From Artemisia argyi (taxonomy: Eukaryota > Streptophyta > Magnoliopsida > Asterales > Asteraceae): DNA of 64,000 nucleotides. The stretch is from positions 3,752,501 through 3,816,500 of the forward strand of contig CM060703.1 of the NCBI GenBank assembly GCA_030686995.1. Reading direction: 5' to 3'. The notes beneath the pieces are model-generated. The model was not told the origin of the DNA. It saw only the letters and a list, made by a program, of their open reading frames with translations, and made no database searches. Made by a program: the position numbers and the translations under genes. This document shows positions 60,369 to 64,000 of this stretch, one piece after another. Each line of letters starts with the position of its first letter. Position 1 is the first letter of the stretch.

Positions 60369-62216
60369 TTTAAGAAAAAAACGCAAGTAAATAATAATTT
60401 TTATGTATTTTTTTCTAAATTTCGTGCCCGTGTTAAAGATTTGTGATGCAGTTGCTGTTGCTAAAATTCTAAACGCGACGCTAGTAATCCCGCATCTAGA
60501 AGTAAACCCGGTCTGGCAAGATACAAGGTACTTTTACGGCCACTATCTTGGCTTTATATTGTGTTTTTAAGTTCTTAACTCGCAGACTGGTGGTAAGATG
60601 TTACGTTTGCTATGCAGTTCTTTCACCGATATATTTGATGTCGACCACTTTGTTGAGGTCTTGCAAGATGAAGTCTCGATAGTTAAAGAGCTGCGCAGCA
60701 TGTACTCCTGGAGCACAAGGGATTACTATGGTACTGGCATACGATCTACTCGAATCAAAACGGCGCCTATTCATGCTTCTGCTAATTGGTATCTGGAAAA
60801 TGCTTCTGCTAATTGCAGTTCTAATTTTTCAGTCATGGAATTGCTGCTATTGCCCCATTCTCGCACCGTTTAGGTTTTGATAACCTACCAAAGGAGATCA
60901 CCCTCGTTCAATGCCTTCGAAATTATCCTACTACAAACAAAGGAACAACTAACGATAAATTGGAGGATGAAAGGGGAAGTTGAAAGTTTATCGTTTTACA
61001 TCTAAGCTTTGACAAAGTATGTCTCCTTCCATATTTTTCCATCATGATCTTTAGAACGTAAATTTAGCAACTTTGTCTTATTTACTCTAAATGGTTCTTT
61101 TTTCACCTATGTTGTTAACAACTTGATTGCATATATCTTATTGTGATTCGAGAGTGGCACCAAGTGATCATAATGGGTCGGGTTGACCCACCAACACTTT
61201 TTTGTTTCTCACAGTTCTATACACATGAATCCCCAAAAAAGGTTTTACAATAACCGTCACTAAAATAATGATCCAATTTTTTCCGATCAAGTTATTAGGA
61301 GGTTATAAACACTTGAATGTGCTTTTCATAAGAACTGTTTGATCCGTTAGTGGTAGCAATTTAGACTCTTTTAGTTATGAATGGGTCAATTCATGTTATT
61401 TTTTATCTCTAAGTGGACGAAAAGTGGTTCTGGTCAACGTAACTCCATCAGTGTTCACCCATTACCTATCTTGCCCATATTGCCATTTGCCACCTTGATT
61501 ACTTTTACATCATTTTTTATCTAACAGGATATGGCTGCCCATTCAGCTTGTGATTTTGGTGGCGGAAAAGCTGAAAAGTTAGCACTTGCAAAGTACCGCC
61601 AAGTCATATGGCAGGGAAGGGTGATGAAAACTCAGTTCACTAATGAGGAGTTGAGACATCAGGGACGATGTCCACTCACTCCTGAAGAAATTGGACTGCT
61701 TTTGAAAGCTTTGGGTTTTAACAATGACACACGGCTCTATCTTGCATCCACAAGGTAACATCTAATCCGCCCCATGGAAAAATTCAACTTTTGGATTCAT
61801 ACACGATTTAAAGGAATGATTTGACTATTTGTTTAAATTTGCACAATTTGAAGAAATAATGTCTCTTATCCATCAAATGTCAAATCACACTTCAAGAAAG
61901 ACGATACACTAAATCTTTTTTTTAACCTACATCAACCATACCAAGGCTGAGGTTTTAACAATTCAAACAGAGAAACCAGCAAATTTTACATAACCTGCTT
62001 GCTTTATCTCTGAAACAGGTATATGGTGGAGAGGCAAGAATTTCTGCACTGCGTAAACTGTTTCCACTTATGGATGACAAAAAAAGCCTTGCATCTGACA
62101 AAGAACGGCCAGAAGTTGAAGGAAAAGCGTCGTTGTTAGCGGCTGTTGATTATTATGTCAGTATGCATACCGACATCTTCATTTCAGCTTCACCAGGCAA
62201 TATGCACAATGCAATG

Positions 62217-63084
62217 GTATGTGAGGTTTACCTCATTCATCTTGTAAAACGGAATTTTTGATCATTAATGAGAATAAGCAAAGAGAAAAAGAACTAAATG
62301 AGCTGTGTGACATATTATAAGCTCTACGTTTATAATTGGATATATTCAGAAATGACCCTATAATTCGCAAAATTAACATTTGCGAAGCGGCAAAAAGTTG
62401 CAAAAAGGTAGAAAGAGCATAACATATTAAAACTATTAGAAAAAGTACACGTTTTAACTAAAATAATTGTTTTGAAATAAGTTTTTAACATTTTTTTCTG
62501 TGAAAACCTACCCTTTCTTATTGATGGGAAAAATATTGGAAGTTTTTCACTAATTTGAGAATTTTAGGTGTTTTGCAAAATTTAGTTTGCCAATTATAAG
62601 GTCATTTCCGGATATGGATGAAAAAATGTATAATTCATTATTTGTATCCGGGTTCACACCAAAAAGTCATTTTGTACTTCGCATTTTCATAGAAAATTGC
62701 TGATTTTGAAAAATCTTTTTTTTTTTTCATTTTAAAATAAATAAATAGGATGTTTTGCTTTAGAGGCCGATATTTCAACCCGTAAAAATAAAAATGGATA
62801 AAGTCCAGTTGACTTATATTGATTAAGGAATATAACGGGTCAAATATGTAGTTTAATTATAAAGTAAACGGGTTGAATGTGGTCTCAAGCATATTTGAAT
62901 TCAAAAAGACGTGGACAAAACTATGTTGGTTGGTCCAAACCCAACCCATTCTGCTACAACCCGTCTAACGGGCCTTTTTGACACTTTGCTTCCCTGACTA
63001 TTAAAATAAAGTATGATGCTGTAACAACTTGGAATTATCCATGACCCTTACTTATAAAACGAATCATTGTTCCTTGTTTTTCAG
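62217..63084 (+). other. O-FucT copy C intron 8
   Basis: AT-rich intron matching 8382-9436 but without the foldback MITE. It carries a T run at about 62717 and ends in TTTTTCAG. Confidence 0.65.
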
Positions 63085-63297
63085 CTAGGGTATCGAGCAT
63101 ACAAAAACTTGAAGACTATCAAACCAAATATGGTGCTCTCGAGCCAGCTCTTTCTTAACGAAACTATGGAATGGCCTGAGTTTCAGTGGGCTATACAAAA
63201 TGCGCATAAGAATAGACAAGGTCAAGTTAGGTTAAGAAAGGAGACACAATCCATATGTAACTATCCAATACTAGATTGTATCTGTCAACAACATTAG

Positions 63298-63800
63298 TTG
63301 GTTCTTATTTCAGTTTTGTAGAGTTAGAGAAATGTGTGTAAACGAGCACGGATAACAGTACACCGCAAATTCGATACGTATTTTTGCTTCTCTCTGAGGG
63401 CGTTATGTGCATCCACGATATTTTTTATAGGGTCGCAGGTCTGTAGGTGAATGATGCAACATCTCGTTTGGTTTGCAAGTTTTAATCCAAATGTATGTTT
63501 TGCATGTGTATTTTATTGTTGTTCATTAGTTATATCGGATTTTGGTATACTAGATTTATTGTTACGTGTATATCTACGGGAGGGTGTTTTTGGTGACTTA
63601 CACATAGTCAAATAGATTTAACTATATATGGATGCCACGTTATCAGGGAGTGAAATTATACGACACGAGAACAAGGATTGCCGCACGTCAACCATGCTTC
63701 CTATCAATGCCATGGTTCCTAGCCATCGGATATTGCAATATGTCAATGTTTATTTGAGGACATGTATTTCATTTTGCTCAATAAAGGTTTTAATCACAGT
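63298..63800 (+). other. O-FucT copy C downstream region
   Basis: Matches 9650-10152 with small indels. A CTCAATAAAGG near 63778 is a plausible poly(A) signal for the former gene. Confidence 0.6.
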
Positions 63801-63965
63801 ATGGTAATCGTTTATTCCTCTCCATCTCCACGGCCCTGGAGACTGTCCAAAGCCGTGGTTTCAACTACTAGTGGAGGAAATGGAATTGATATATTTGACG
63901 AGGGTTTTCGATCATTAAATATAATGTCACTAGAGTTTCTGCATGATTTCAAAGAAGATGAATAA
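63801..63965 (+). CDS. Unrecognised short ORF or terminal exon (copy C)
   Basis: ATG 63801 to TAA 63965, 54 residues. Third copy of the ORF at 10153, uninterrupted here. It reads SPSPRPWRLSKAVVSTTSGG, then an acidic tail ending LEFLHDFKEDE. Differences among the three copies fall mostly in the N-terminal half while the last 20 or so residues are constant, apart from the stop in unit 2. Confidence 0.35.
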   Translation: MVIVYSSPSPRPWRLSKAVVSTTSGGNGIDIFDEGFRSLNIMSLEFLHDFKEDE

Positions 63966-64000
63966 GAAGGTGAGAGTGGTGAGATAAAAGATTAAAAACT

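Larger units (their letters stand above)
59722..63297 (+). pseudogene. O-fucosyltransferase (GDP-fucose O-FucT), copy C, broken
   Basis: Exons by homology with copy B: 59722-59784, about 59887-59967 (acceptor altered by a small deletion), 60078-60148, 60439-60527, 60618 to about 60802 (3' end lost), 60833-61016, 61528-61754, 62019-62216 and 63085-63297. It keeps SRGYIQVFLDGG and ICDAVAVAKILNATLVIPHL intact, which copy B has lost. Damage here: intron 5 and the exon 5 end are deleted; exon 6 has a 69-bp in-frame deletion and TGA at 60981-60983; exon 7 lacks one base in the ASHK codons (near 61748). Exons 8 and 9 are open to TAG 63295-63297. A patchwork of different lesions in B and C shows independent decay. 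Confidence 0.9.

Noticed and set aside
61579..61761. Minus-strand frame in O-FucT exon 7 of copy C
   Set aside because: It is antisense to a conserved exon and explained by its codon structure.
1..64000. tRNA genes suggested by TGGTATCAGAGC-like sequences
   Set aside because: These are retrotransposon primer-binding sites next to LTR ends; no cloverleaf is present around them.

Overview
This is a stretch of plant nuclear DNA. It is intron-rich and AT-rich, with long LTR retrotransposons, a CACTA transposon, a Helitron, LINE remains and foldback MITEs. The gag and protease remnant at 11476-13733 resembles gag-PR-only Ty3/gypsy elements I associate with Asteraceae (Anthemideae such as Tanacetum, Artemisia or Chrysanthemum). 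That placement is inferred from recalled protein families, not from a search. I see no intact conventional host gene.

The host backbone is a graveyard of one gene, a plant O-fucosyltransferase (GDP-fucose O-FucT, DUF246 type). Five partial copies are visible: A (1-345, intron only), B (1474-9649, nine exons, broken), E (exon 5 at 48693-48896 plus intron), D (exon 6 piece at 57761-57874) and C (59722-63297, nine exons, broken). A truncated gypsy integrase fragment lies next to copies B, C and D and was duplicated with the gene. Downstream of copies B and C a short unrecognised ORF occurs three times (10153, 10544, 63801).

From 11169 to 48679 the backbone is buried under nested elements. The outermost is a gag-PR gypsy element X: 5' LTR remnant 11169-11305, gag from 11476, 3' LTR 47226-48679. 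Inside it lies a second, non-autonomous element with ~4 kb LTRs (LTR_A, 15765-36753 and 40555-44589). The 5' LTR_A was itself hit by a complete LARD-like element with ~3.5 kb LTRs (18937-28239) and by a 7.7 kb CACTA element (28827-36529). The uninterrupted 3' LTR_A holds both empty sites, so both target-site duplications can be read directly. The CACTA element carries exon pieces of two host genes: RPN1 (26S proteasome PSMD2) and probably MINIYO/RPAP1. A solo copia-type LTR (45021-46663) sits in the X 3' part.

From 48930 to 53590 a reversed LINE ORF1 remnant is split by a solo LARD LTR (49551-52697). A non-autonomous Helitron follows at 54400-55655, then O-FucT copies D and C.

The most unusual observations are: (1) a 5S-rRNA-like cassette in one LARD LTR subfamily, antisense to the element; (2) a minus-strand promoter, 54-residue two-helix ORF and poly(A) signal inside the retrotransposon, with five regularly spaced AACGG cores; (3) a cluster of near-palindromic TGACGGCGTCA motifs upstream of the X LTR TATA box; (4) one module with splice-like signals shared by two otherwise different LTR families; and (5) two host genes captured in the same orientation by the CACTA element.
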